From a virus, in IMG/VR virus record IMGVR_UViG_3300030102_004232, positions 1 to 39,458 of that record: a stretch of DNA of 39,458 bases; one strand, given 5' to 3'. A model generated the notes under the pieces. The model made no database searches, was not told the DNA's origin, and worked only from the letters and a program-made list of their open reading frames with translations. Shown in pieces: positions 23,599-31,805 of the stretch (its first letter is position 1; each line of letters starts with the position of its first letter). The position numbers and the translations under genes are program-made.

Positions 23599-24033
23599 AT
23601 GTTAATTACTATGAGTATTTTCTCAGCACTCTCACAATTTATTCCTACGTGTGAGATCAAACAGGATGAACATGGTTTCTGTAACTTCAGTGCCGTATTC
23701 AAAGATGAACGTGGCTTGGAGAACCAACATGTTCTCTCTATTCGTTATTTCAACAATGACGAGGCAAAGGCACTCAATCTCGGTGAGCCTGTCACTGAAG
23801 AGTATCTAAAACAGAATCCCAATTGTTCCTACGAACTGGGTTGTATGATCTACGAAGATCCAGCAAGTGGTCGTGTTCACAGTCTCTCAGCAGAGAAGAC
23901 TATGGCTTTCATCAAGTCAACAGAACACAACGCTAAGTTGGTCAACACAATTGCTGACAAAGCGAAGCAAGCCATTGATGCCAAATGGCAACTGGATCAA
24001 CCTGATCAACAGATAGGCACAGCTACTGCCTAA
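23599..24033 (+). CDS. 144-aa hypothetical protein
   Basis: Start is ATG 23599 or ATG 23611 (MSIFSALSQF); I keep the first because the TTCAATTTAATTT leader abuts it. Mixed alpha/beta sequence with a Phe/Asp-rich start and a helical C-terminus (STEHNAKLVNTIADKAKQ). No family recognised. Confidence 0.65.
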   Translation: MLITMSIFSALSQFIPTCEIKQDEHGFCNFSAVFKDERGLENQHVLSIRYFNNDEAKALNLGEPVTEEYLKQNPNCSYELGCMIYEDPASGRVHSLSAEKTMAFIKSTEHNAKLVNTIADKAKQAIDAKWQLDQPDQQIGTATA

Positions 24034-24047
24034 CTTATTTGTCCACG

Positions 24048-24071
24048 CCCTGGCTACTTCGGTGGTCAGGG
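24048..24071 (+). other. Very stable UUCG-capped hairpin
   Basis: CCCTGGCTAC (24048-24057) pairs with GTGGTCAGGG (24062-24071) over 10 bp (two G-U) with a C(TTCG)G tetraloop. The following bases (TATTCTT) are only weakly T-rich. It may be a terminator, an RNA stabiliser or part of the leader of the gene at 24089. Confidence 0.6.
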
Positions 24072-24088
24072 TATTCTTATCTCAAATT

Positions 24089-24340
24089 ATGAGCAACGAT
24101 CAAAACACAGAGATCAAAGAAAATCTCTATGAAAAATACAAGATTGTTCAATTCAACCGTTCTGATTCCGGCATGAATGGATGGTATCAGATACGTGATG
24201 AGAACAACAATGTTGCAATGCTAAAAGGTCTGTACGACAAAAAAGGTAACTATACTACCAACATTTGGAGAACCAGAAATGAAGCAGAGGAACAACTACA
24301 ACTAATAGTCGAACAACAATTCGAGGAGATGTGCCAATGA
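24089..24340 (+). CDS. 83-aa hypothetical protein
   Basis: ATG 24089 follows an AT-rich SD-less leader (CTCAAATT); the longer frame from 24062 would start inside the hairpin. Sequence such as GMNGWYQIRDENNNVAMLKG suggests a small beta sheet followed by a helix. Its stop overlaps the next start (ATGA). Confidence 0.6.
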   Translation: MSNDQNTEIKENLYEKYKIVQFNRSDSGMNGWYQIRDENNNVAMLKGLYDKKGNYTTNIWRTRNEAEEQLQLIVEQQFEEMCQ

Positions 24341-26508
24341 GAGAAACAATGCAGTTTCAATTGTCTGATACGTTTTCAAATCATCTGATTAAATATGATG
24401 ATGTACGTAAAAAGACAATCAAACAACAACCAAAGAAACCAAGCAAGAAAAGTGAGTATCCTCTTGGTCTACCACCTCTTGATCAATTGATCCCTTATGA
24501 TGTACTACCCTATGGTACGAAAAGAAAAGAAGAAATTATCAAGACAATCAGTAGAACTTCTCCTGAACATAGATATACACATATGTCTTATCCAAAGGTT
24601 ACTGATAAGTATCCACAGATAGGAAAAGAAGATCATCTATTCAAAGATACTGACCGACGTGTTACATGGGATGGTCATCGAGTCAAACGACATGTGATGA
24701 TCTATCACTATGAAGGTATGTGGACTTGTCTCTGGATTCCTCACACTAACAAGTATGTATATGGTTACAGCTTTGCTTTCAAAGATAACAAGTCAACTCA
24801 AGTTAAATTTGAGAGTCATCCATCTAGAGATTATTCTCCTGATCGCAAAGTATTCTGTCGTAAAAATAACGGCAAGTACATGACTAGGATGGATCAAGAT
24901 GGTAAGAATGCTAATCCAAATTGGTTTGATGGTTGGTCTTGGAATGAGTGTGAACAGATCAAAGTTGGTAAAACTGATTGGCGATACAAAACAGTATATG
25001 TAACCAAAGAGATGATCAAGAATGGTCATTATCAAGATCCAACTTGTGGTATCTTCTTTGGCAGACCAATCGGTGATGGCAACCGAGAAAAAGATCAGTA
25101 CATATCTAAGTATCTAGAAAACTTCCAAGGTATTCTTAAGAAAAGTATTCCTCAATGGGAGGAAGAATATCGTAATCGTCGTGGTTATTGGGCACATAAA
25201 GGTGCATACAGATCAAAAGACAACAAGATGTTTGATCGACTTATACGTAACAGTATTGGTTCTGTTATGAGAGATAAGTTTATGACCGAGCAGAAGCATT
25301 GGAAGTATTGTGGAGATGATTATGATGCTATGGTTGCAGCTGGCAATAAAGATCTGATCTTCAAAGACACTGACAAATGGGATGTGCATAAATTGAAAGA
25401 TTTATTATTCCGTTTGAATCACACTCAATGTCGTACTCTTTATGAACGTAGACACAATATTGGTCATGTTCTATGGAAAGAAAAGGGTTGGATAGATCAG
25501 CCTTTCTTCAGACGACTATTACATGATGCAATGGAAAGTACTGAGACTAGGTTGAGACACAGTCAGAATGAGACCAAATCATTTGTTGTGGTTGAAATCA
25601 AAAAACTTGATCATCTTATCAAATGGATAGAATGCGTACTGGATGTCTGGCCTAATACTCCTGTTGATTATTTCAAGAATTACCAGGAAGCATTGGAAAA
25701 TGTCTGTACACCATGGTTATCTAGAAATGTTTCTAATGAGGAAACTAATGAGAGCTTAATGATGACACGTCATTATCTATCTCGTATGCCTGTCAAAACT
25801 TTCTTTGAATATGTCAAGAAAACTTATGAACAAGCGAGTAGAGATGCAAAACGACAAAAAGATGAACTCTATGACAGAGGTGAACACCCTCGGTTCTATA
25901 ACAGAGAGTCAGAGACAATGAGATTTGTCATGCATGAATTTGATGACACTGTCAGTATGTTGAAAGATGTCATGCTCAGATTCAAACGAGAAGGAAAGTT
26001 AGAGAAAGATCTAGCGTCCCCTCGTCGTTGGAGAATGACTGAGTTTCATGATCACATCAATGCCGAGCAATGGAAATGTAGAACTGAGAAAGAGAAACTA
26101 CCTCAGGATCTATTCCCACAACCATTGCATATCAAGGCTAAAGATCTTGTATCAAAAATGGGTTGGTATTCTGAATTTGAATTAAATGACACCTTCTGTT
26201 TCTTTCAACCTCAAGACACTCACCAACTGGCTGAGTGGGGTAGAGCAGCACGTAACTGTGTAGGTAGTACCAGTTATGGAAAAGGAATCAAAAAGAAAGA
26301 ACACTTTATTGTGTTAATCATGATCAACAAGGTTCCAAGATACACTGTTCAGCTCAGACTATCTGATCAGATTCTACGCATTGATGTCGGATCAGGTATC
26401 AAAGACATTGCCAACAAAGAACTTTCTCGTGATGAAAGAGAATTTGTTGAGTTGGCGTTCAATCACGCTTTCAACTTACGTACAAAACAACTGGAGGAAT
26501 CTAAATGA
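24337..26508 (+). CDS. PcfJ-like protein
   Basis: A 723-aa protein. The C-terminal part contains an RNCVGSTSYGKGI-type motif near residues 639-652, followed by a stretch of beta strands (VPRYTVQLRLSDQILRIDVG). This matches the PcfJ-like family, named after a conjugation-plasmid protein and often found in phages, whose molecular role is not established. The N-terminal 600 residues are charged, Lys/Arg/Asp/Tyr-rich and without recognised motif. ATG 24337 is chosen because it overlaps the previous stop (ATGA) and has GAGGAG upstream. Confidence 0.65.
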   Translation: MRETMQFQLSDTFSNHLIKYDDVRKKTIKQQPKKPSKKSEYPLGLPPLDQLIPYDVLPYGTKRKEEIIKTISRTSPEHRYTHMSYPKVTDKYPQIGKEDHLFKDTDRRVTWDGHRVKRHVMIYHYEGMWTCLWIPHTNKYVYGYSFAFKDNKSTQVKFESHPSRDYSPDRKVFCRKNNGKYMTRMDQDGKNANPNWFDGWSWNECEQIKVGKTDWRYKTVYVTKEMIKNGHYQDPTCGIFFGRPIGDGNREKDQYISKYLENFQGILKKSIPQWEEEYRNRRGYWAHKGAYRSKDNKMFDRLIRNSIGSVMRDKFMTEQKHWKYCGDDYDAMVAAGNKDLIFKDTDKWDVHKLKDLLFRLNHTQCRTLYERRHNIGHVLWKEKGWIDQPFFRRLLHDAMESTETRLRHSQNETKSFVVVEIKKLDHLIKWIECVLDVWPNTPVDYFKNYQEALENVCTPWLSRNVSNEETNESLMMTRHYLSRMPVKTFFEYVKKTYEQASRDAKRQKDELYDRGEHPRFYNRESETMRFVMHEFDDTVSMLKDVMLRFKREGKLEKDLASPRRWRMTEFHDHINAEQWKCRTEKEKLPQDLFPQPLHIKAKDLVSKMGWYSEFELNDTFCFFQPQDTHQLAEWGRAARNCVGSTSYGKGIKKKEHFIVLIMINKVPRYTVQLRLSDQILRIDVGSGIKDIANKELSRDEREFVELAFNHAFNLRTKQLEESK

Positions 26509-26666
26509 ATGATTGGTTCACCATAGCTGAACTACAAGAACTAATCTTCTTAGTCAAATATGATGACTTAGGAAGAAGAATACCCAGAGGGGTAGATAAG
26601 GTAAAACTTAAACTTAAATTAGAAAAACTATTACAACTTAAATTAAATAAGGAGGAATCCAAATGA
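26505..26666 (+). CDS. 53-aa hypothetical protein
   Basis: ATGA overlaps at both ends (26505-26508 and 26663-26666). Basic, helical, with a Lys/Leu-rich repeat (DKVKLKLKLEKLLQLKLNK) and the C-terminal KEESK encoded by the next ribosome-binding cassette. No family recognised. Confidence 0.6.
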   Translation: MNDWFTIAELQELIFLVKYDDLGRRIPRGVDKVKLKLKLEKLLQLKLNKEESK

Positions 26667-26860
26667 ATCAAAAACAATTTGTCAAAGAAGTCATGGCCGT
26701 TGTATTCGGTAATGATTATAAATACATGTCCGATGAAGAAGTTTCTTACAAGCTGGCTCTCGGCATGATCAAACAAAAGTATGAAGAGAAAAAAGTTTAT
26801 TCAAGACGACCAAGTCTTAGAGAAACTCAGGCAATGCAAGCTTACAACAGGAGATATTGA
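26663..26860 (+). CDS. 65-aa hypothetical protein
   Basis: Strong AAGGAGG site. Helical (FVKEVMAVVFGNDYKYMSDE) with a basic C-terminus. The stop overlaps the next start by one base (TGATG). No family recognised. Confidence 0.6.
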   Translation: MNQKQFVKEVMAVVFGNDYKYMSDEEVSYKLALGMIKQKYEEKKVYSRRPSLRETQAMQAYNRRY

Positions 26861-27018
26861 TGGATCTAACTAAAAAAGAAATGAGACTTGTTATCACAGC
26901 TTTAAATAAATTAAAAGAAAGCTGGGATGGTGTTAATGAAGAGTTTGCTGAAGATACAAAAATATTAATTTACAAATTTGAAAACTATCTCAATAGACCA
27001 ATAAACAATGGAAATTAA
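26860..27018 (+). CDS. 52-aa hypothetical protein
   Basis: ATG 26860 to TAA 27016-27018, with AGGAG upstream within the previous gene's end. Charged helical protein (MDLTKKEMRLVITALNKLKE). Overlaps the next gene by 11 bases. No family recognised. Confidence 0.55.
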   Translation: MDLTKKEMRLVITALNKLKESWDGVNEEFAEDTKILIYKFENYLNRPINNGN

Positions 27019-27223
27019 TCTAATTCCTCTCAAAGCAATTGTGTACTTTGATCCACAGGATTATGTGCAGTATTGCGAAGATAATGGAACCAATCCTTCT
27101 CTCGATGGATTTGACAAGTATGTTTCAGAAGAAATGAAACAGAAAGGTTTTAAGAATCCACTTATTGAAAAAGATTGGTCAGGACATTATTCTTCTTACC
27201 TTATAAAAGATAAAGATGATTAG
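27008..27223 (+). CDS. 71-aa hypothetical protein, last gene of this operon
   Basis: Starts MEINLIPLKAIVYFDPQDY; mixed alpha/beta, acidic. Overlaps the previous gene. It converges with the minus-strand gene at 27226; the stops are 2 bases apart. No terminator hairpin is visible between them. Confidence 0.6.
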   Translation: MEINLIPLKAIVYFDPQDYVQYCEDNGTNPSLDGFDKYVSEEMKQKGFKNPLIEKDWSGHYSSYLIKDKDD

Positions 27224-27225
27224 TA

Positions 27226-27339
27226 CTATACAGCTGCAACGTATGTGTTAAAGCGGTAGTTGAACTCTCTCTTCTCTTTCTTAGCTGTGTTGTCTTTACC
27301 TGGTCGATAAGCAACACCACGATAAACAAGTTTAGTCAT
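27226..27339 (-). CDS. 37-aa DUF4278-like protein
   Basis: The minus-strand frame from ATG 27339 to TAG 27226-27228 encodes 37 residues beginning MTKLVYRGVAYRPGK. The YRGVAY motif near the N-terminus is the hallmark of DUF4278, a very small family found mainly in cyanobacteria and their phages. Function unknown. It is one of two minus-strand genes inserted among plus-strand genes. Confidence 0.65.
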   Translation of the reverse strand: MTKLVYRGVAYRPGKDNTAKKEKREFNYRFNTYVAAV

Positions 27340-27412
27340 AGTTTAGTATCGATTGTTACTAAATTATATTAGTAGATTTATAGGAATAATGTAGTTCACT
27401 GTGTAACAGTTG

Positions 27413-27577
27413 TTACATTTCCTTAGGGTACAAACTCTGGATTCTTTTCTGGCGTTTGTCTTCTAATTCTTGTTTGTCATCAAACCAATTCACCGGCCAC
27501 CTTTGCAGTTGTAGACAGTGTCTCATCTGCTTTGGTTGAGGTAACATTAGTATGTCTTGTATTAGTGGTAATTTCAT
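27413..27577 (-). CDS. 54-aa hypothetical protein
   Basis: ATG 27577 to TAA 27413-27415. Charged, with LQRWPVNWFDDKQELEDKRQ in the middle. AAGGA lies shortly before the ATG. It reads in the same direction as the DUF4278-like gene 73 bp downstream. It diverges from dcm across 27578-27648, which must hold promoters for one or both directions. No family recognised. Confidence 0.5.
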   Translation of the reverse strand: MKLPLIQDILMLPQPKQMRHCLQLQRWPVNWFDDKQELEDKRQKRIQSLYPKEM

Positions 27578-27648
27578 TATCCTTATTACTTCGTGTACTT
27601 ATTAGTCTACCTTAATTCCAATATCCACAATAGTTCATGCCGTAACAC

Positions 27649-28725
27649 ATGAAAATGTTAGACCTATTCGCTGGTATCGGTGGTTTCTCATACGCTGCTC
27701 ACAAGCTCGTAGGAGGTTTCACCACTACACAGTTCGTAGAGATTGATCCTTATTGTCAATCTGTACTACGTAAAAATTTCCCAGATATTCCTATTCACGA
27801 TGACATCAAAACCTTTACCGGAAAACCCGGACAATTCCAAGTTATTACAGCTGGATTTCCGTGCCAAGATTTATCCGTGGCTGGCAGACAGCGAGGCATC
27901 GGAGAAGGCACAAGATCAGGACTCTTTTATGAAATCATTAGACTACTTGGGGAAATTCAACCTGAATTTGTCCTCTTTGAAAACGTTAGAAATCTCCTGT
28001 CTCACGAAAACGGGACGACTTTCCAAGAAGTCCTCTTCCAAATTGCCAAAGCAGGGTATGATGCGGAATGGTCAATTATTTCGGCAAAAGATATGGGAGC
28101 CTGTCATCTTAGACAGCGACTCTGGATCCTTGCCTACCCCACTGGCAAGTACAAAAATAGAACAGAGAGTTCCATTCAAGCAGGGCGGGATGCCACTGTT
28201 GGCTTCAGTGCTGCCGACTCCAACGACAATGGATCATCTTCCTCCAAGAGGATACGAGTCGATGGTCAAGCAGACTCAAGTACACAGGAAGGGCAGAACC
28301 AAACTAGCCAATCTAAGAGAAGCAGTAAATCCAAAAACAGTAGAACTGTTCAACGAACTGCAGAGTCTTCCAACTCCGACGAGCAGGGATTGGAAGGACG
28401 GATCTTACAAGTCGATCAAGAACTGCAAGAAGTGGGATCGTCTGCCCAGGAAGATACATCTAGTACTTCCAACTCCGACAGCTCACGAACACAAAGCCAC
28501 AGCTCAGAACAGACCAAACCAATCTGGACAAATGCTTTCCTCTCTGGCGAGAAGAAACGAACTCTCGAACCAGACTGGCGACGATATGTTTCTGAACCCA
28601 CACTTCGTAGAGGAGATGATGGGTTATCCAATCGGATGGCTCGTCTAAAAGCTTTGGGTAACAGTATTGTGCCTGATTGTGCAGCTGTTCCTTTACAACG
28701 TATCAAAGACCTGAGAAGTCTATAA
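27649..28725 (+). CDS. dcm: DNA cytosine-5 methyltransferase
   Basis: A 358-aa C5 methyltransferase that methylates cytosine in a specific site, probably to protect phage DNA from host restriction. Motif I DLFAGIGGF is at residues 5-13, motif IV GFPCQDLS at 69-76 with catalytic C72, motif VI ENV at 111-113, motif VIII QRLWI at 156-160 and motif X LGNSIVP at 336-342. The target-recognition region (about 165-310) is Ser/Asn/Gln-rich and coincides with much of an embedded ORF in the +1 frame. The C-terminal codons overlap repeat leader B. Confidence 0.9.
   Translation: MKMLDLFAGIGGFSYAAHKLVGGFTTTQFVEIDPYCQSVLRKNFPDIPIHDDIKTFTGKPGQFQVITAGFPCQDLSVAGRQRGIGEGTRSGLFYEIIRLLGEIQPEFVLFENVRNLLSHENGTTFQEVLFQIAKAGYDAEWSIISAKDMGACHLRQRLWILAYPTGKYKNRTESSIQAGRDATVGFSAADSNDNGSSSSKRIRVDGQADSSTQEGQNQTSQSKRSSKSKNSRTVQRTAESSNSDEQGLEGRILQVDQELQEVGSSAQEDTSSTSNSDSSRTQSHSSEQTKPIWTNAFLSGEKKRTLEPDWRRYVSEPTLRRGDDGLSNRMARLKALGNSIVPDCAAVPLQRIKDLRSL
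27743..28648 (+). CDS. Overprinted LPTPT-repeat protein embedded in dcm
   Basis: A 301-codon frame lies wholly inside dcm in the +1 frame; a likelier start is the second Met at 27800. It contains four LPTP motifs (as SLPTP or VLPTP), a GMMRNG motif and a C-terminal LNPHFVEEMMGYPIGWL. These match, as I remember it, a common phage protein family usually labelled as methyltransferase-associated, with PTPTA-DW repeats and an LNP-FVE-MMG-P-GW ending. The repeat of recognisable family motifs in the second frame argues that it is translated. The function is unknown and there is no clear ribosome-binding site. Confidence 0.5.
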   Translation: MILIVNLYYVKISQIFLFTMTSKPLPENPDNSKLLQLDFRAKIYPWLADSEASEKAQDQDSFMKSLDYLGKFNLNLSSLKTLEISCLTKTGRLSKKSSSKLPKQGMMRNGQLFRQKIWEPVILDSDSGSLPTPLASTKIEQRVPFKQGGMPLLASVLPTPTTMDHLPPRGYESMVKQTQVHRKGRTKLANLREAVNPKTVELFNELQSLPTPTSRDWKDGSYKSIKNCKKWDRLPRKIHLVLPTPTAHEHKATAQNRPNQSGQMLSSLARRNELSNQTGDDMFLNPHFVEEMMGYPIGWLV

Positions 28726-28756
28726 ACTCATTCTTGTTTCAATTCAATTTAAACCT
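28707..28756 (+). promoter_or_regulatory. Repeat leader, copy B (hairpin plus TTCAATT)
   Basis: AGAC (28707-28710) pairs with GTCT (28718-28721) around CTGAGAA, with the same spacer as copy A, then TTTCAATTCAATTTAAACCT to ATG 28757. Its 5' part lies inside the last codons of dcm, so the sequence is constrained by both roles. Confidence 0.5.
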
Positions 28757-28918
28757 ATGGAAAAAGAACATTGGGAGTATCTCTCTCACATAGTTTCATG
28801 TCAACAAAAACTGATTGAAAACAGTTTGATTATGAAATCAAAAACATCTGAATTAAAAAAGATCAATGTAATTCTTAAATACATTGACAACAATCTAGAT
28901 GCTGGAGGTGCATTATGA
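28757..28918 (+). CDS. 53-aa hypothetical protein
   Basis: ATG 28757 to TGA 28916-28918. Helical and charged (SCQQKLIENSLIMKSKTSEL). Overlaps the GP88-like gene start by ATGA and contains its GGAGG site. No family recognised. Confidence 0.55.
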   Translation: MEKEHWEYLSHIVSCQQKLIENSLIMKSKTSELKKINVILKYIDNNLDAGGAL

Positions 28919-29706
28919 TTCTTCCTTTACTCAAATTTTCTAAAAGTAATGGCAAGCTAAGTAATCGACTTATCTTTTCCATTCCAGCAGGTTACACCTG
29001 TCCACATGCTGGCAAGTGTCACACCTTTGCTGACCGTACTACCGGTAAACTCAGAGACAATCCTCATGGCTGCAGCGAGTCATTGGAATACCGTTGCTTT
29101 GCTGCAATGGCAGAAGCCAGATTCCCTACTGTCCGTGATGCTAGATGGCATAACTTTGATCAGCTCAAGGCAGCCAGAAACATCTATGTCGATCAGCATC
29201 CAGATAGTCCCGGTAATTATTATCAGGCTATGAAAGATCTAATCCTAGCTTCTATTGACGCTCAACCTCACAGAGATATGATACGCATTCATGAAGGCGG
29301 TGACTTCTGGACTGAGCATTACATGAAAGCTTGGATGCTGGCAGCAAAAGAACGACCACAAATTAGCAAGTTCTATGCCTACACAAAATCTCTGACCATG
29401 TGGTACAACCTACGCAATGAGATTCCCAACAACTTTTACTTATCTGCATCCTATGGAGGTGATGAAGACCGTATGCTAATCAAACATCCAGAGGTTTACA
29501 AACGTATTGCATATGTAGTGTATTCCGAAGAAGAAGCTGAAAAGCTTGGCTTGGAAATCGATCATGACGACTCTCATTGTTTCGGTGACAAACCTTTCGC
29601 ATTGCTAGTCCATGGCAGTCAACCAGCTGGCTCGGAGGCAAGTGCTGCAATTGCAAAACGTAGGAAAGAAGGGAAGTTCACAGGTTACAACAAGAACACA
29701 AAGTAA
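28915..29706 (+). CDS. GP88-like phage protein
   Basis: A 263-aa protein with an N-terminal Cys cluster (C29 in YTCPHAGKC, C35, C53 and C61). It also has a RIHEGGDFWTEHYMKAW...FYAYTKS pattern at about residues 122-160, as in the phage 'gene product 88' family. The cysteines suggest metal or Fe-S binding, but the family's activity is not known to me. It is coupled to the upstream gene by ATGA and lies between dcm and polA. Assignment is from memory of the motif. Confidence 0.65.
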   Translation: MILPLLKFSKSNGKLSNRLIFSIPAGYTCPHAGKCHTFADRTTGKLRDNPHGCSESLEYRCFAAMAEARFPTVRDARWHNFDQLKAARNIYVDQHPDSPGNYYQAMKDLILASIDAQPHRDMIRIHEGGDFWTEHYMKAWMLAAKERPQISKFYAYTKSLTMWYNLRNEIPNNFYLSASYGGDEDRMLIKHPEVYKRIAYVVYSEEEAEKLGLEIDHDDSHCFGDKPFALLVHGSQPAGSEASAAIAKRRKEGKFTGYNKNTK

Positions 29707-29767
29707 CAGAAACTCTTGCCAAATTAGAACTTTAATTTATTATTTATCTATTGTGATTATCGGAACT

Positions 29768-29998
29768 ATGGAATACGTAATCTCCACTGAGATTAATGAT
29801 GTTCTTTACTGCATTAAAACAAATGCAGAAAAAGAAAAGTTTGAACTACAACCCATCTATGGGATTGCGGATTTTAGAAAGGCATTCGTATGCCCCAACC
29901 ATTCCGTAGCGGTAATGTTTCAAAATTGGATTAATAAAAATGATCAATTCCTCGCTCGTCACAACCTCGAAGTTTGCCCTGCAGCCAAGTACCGATAA
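29768..29998 (+). CDS. 76-aa hypothetical protein
   Basis: I chose ATG 29768 (MEYVISTEIND) because the longer frame from 29612 lies inside the GP88-like gene. Mixed alpha/beta, with a CPNHSVAVMFQNWI segment and a Cys near the end. Overlaps the polA start by 59 bases. No family recognised. Confidence 0.55.
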   Translation: MEYVISTEINDVLYCIKTNAEKEKFELQPIYGIADFRKAFVCPNHSVAVMFQNWINKNDQFLARHNLEVCPAAKYR

Positions 29999-31802
29999 GG
30001 AATTATGGCTTGTATTTGATATAGAAACTAACGGATTATTTGACGACGTTACAGATACTTTTTGTGTAGTTTGTCATGACTTAATTAACAATCAAACTCA
30101 CAAATTTAAACCAGATCAAGTTAATCAAGCACTTAAATTGTTATCAAAAGCTGATGTTTTAATCGGTCATAATATATTATTTTATGATCTTCCAGTATTA
30201 AATAAGCTTTATAAAATAACATTTAGTGCAAGGATAATTGATACTTTAGTATGCACAAGATTGATCTGGCCGAAGGAGGTACTCTATGACCTAGACGATG
30301 AGTTGTATCAACAAGTTCCAATTGCTTTAAAAGGATCCGCATCCTTAAAAGCTTGGGGTTATCGTTTATCTAATCACAAAATAGATTTCAAAGATTTTTC
30401 CGAATATTCACAGGAGATGTTGGACTACTGTGTCCAAGATGTCATGGTGACGTGTAATCTTTTGAAATATATTATTAAACAAAATTATTCACAACCTGCA
30501 TTAAAGTTAGAACATGAGTTTGCTATCTTCATTCAAAAACAAATTAGAGAAGGAATTCCATTTGATATTGATGCAGCTCTTGATCTTGTGGATGTTCTCC
30601 GAACAAAACAAACACGACTGGAAGAACAACTACAACAAATCTTTCCACCCATAAGACACTCGGATTGGTTTACCCCAAAGGTAAACAACAAGACGAGGGG
30701 GTATGTGAAAGGTGTTCCATTTGAGAAAATACGTTATGAACGATTCAATCCGGGATCACGTCAACAGATTGCAGAACGTCTACAACAAAAGTATGGATGG
30801 ACTCCAGAAAGAACAACTGAAAAAGGAAATCCAATACTTGACGATGAAATACTTGGGAAACTCCCATATCCCGAAGCCTCAACATTAGCAGAATACATGC
30901 TAATTAAGAAAAGATTAGGACAGATAAGTGAAGGTAATAATGCATGGCTAAAGTTAGTCAACAATGATACAGGCAGAATGCATGGAAACGTAATCACCAA
31001 CGGGTGTATTACTGCCAGGTGTTCCCATAAATCTCCCAATCTTGGGCAGGTAGTTGCATCTTATTCCCCATATGGAAAAGAATGTAGATCTTTATTTCAT
31101 GCACCATATGACTGGGATCAGATTGGTGTAGATGCAAAGGCTCTCGAACTACGCTGTCTCGCTGGCTATCTAGCCTATTGGGATGATGGTGAATATGCAG
31201 CACTGGTTGTTAATCCAGAAGTAGACATACATACATATAATCAGGAACAGTTTGGCGTCCCCACAAGGGACATAGCCAAACGTTTACTTTATGGCATGTT
31301 GTATGGCTGCGGTGCTGCTAAGGCTGGAACTATCATTGATCCAAATGAAAAAGATCCAGAGAAACTAAAAACTATGGGCAGAGATGCTATCAATAGTTTC
31401 TTAGTAGGTGTGCCAGCTCTTAGAAAACTTAAACAACAAGTAGAAGAAACCATAGCAGAACGTGGTTATCTACTTGGTTTAGATAAGAGAGCACTTCATT
31501 GTCGATCTGCTTTCAAAGGTTTAAATGTATTGCTTCAATCTGCTGGAGCATTATTAATGAAACAAGTTGTTATCAACATCAATCAAAACATTGCATCCAA
31601 TCTAAATCTTGACTATGGTTTGGATTGGTATCAAATGTTAATGATACATGATGAGGTTCAACTTGCATGTAAACCAGAACATACAAAAGCCATACAGAAA
31701 GAATCATTAGATGCTTTCCCTCAGGCTCAGGAGTTCTTTGGTTTTAAATGTAAGATCGAAGGTGATTCCAAAGTAGGAAGTAACTGGGCTGAAACTCATT
31801 AA
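29940..31802 (+). CDS. polA: DNA polymerase, family A, with 3'-5' exonuclease
   Basis: A 620-aa T7-type replicative polymerase. The exonuclease domain has D27/E29 (FDIETNG), an Exo II segment HNILFYD with N78 and D83, and Exo III Y163/D167 (YCVQDV). The polymerase domain has TARCSHKSPNLGQ at 359-370, motif A with D398, motif B RDIAKRLLYGMLYG (R443, K447, Y451) and motif C HDE at 570-572. Tyr at the position equivalent to E. coli Pol I 762 is the variant associated in viral surveys with virulent phages. No 5'-3' exonuclease domain. It is shorter than T7 polymerase. Confidence 0.93.
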   Translation: MINSSLVTTSKFALQPSTDKELWLVFDIETNGLFDDVTDTFCVVCHDLINNQTHKFKPDQVNQALKLLSKADVLIGHNILFYDLPVLNKLYKITFSARIIDTLVCTRLIWPKEVLYDLDDELYQQVPIALKGSASLKAWGYRLSNHKIDFKDFSEYSQEMLDYCVQDVMVTCNLLKYIIKQNYSQPALKLEHEFAIFIQKQIREGIPFDIDAALDLVDVLRTKQTRLEEQLQQIFPPIRHSDWFTPKVNNKTRGYVKGVPFEKIRYERFNPGSRQQIAERLQQKYGWTPERTTEKGNPILDDEILGKLPYPEASTLAEYMLIKKRLGQISEGNNAWLKLVNNDTGRMHGNVITNGCITARCSHKSPNLGQVVASYSPYGKECRSLFHAPYDWDQIGVDAKALELRCLAGYLAYWDDGEYAALVVNPEVDIHTYNQEQFGVPTRDIAKRLLYGMLYGCGAAKAGTIIDPNEKDPEKLKTMGRDAINSFLVGVPALRKLKQQVEETIAERGYLLGLDKRALHCRSAFKGLNVLLQSAGALLMKQVVININQNIASNLNLDYGLDWYQMLMIHDEVQLACKPEHTKAIQKESLDAFPQAQEFFGFKCKIEGDSKVGSNWAETH

Positions 31803-31805
31803 CAT

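Noticed and set aside
28416-28706. 96-codon minus-strand frame opposite dcm
   Set aside because: Antisense shadow with no start signal or motif.
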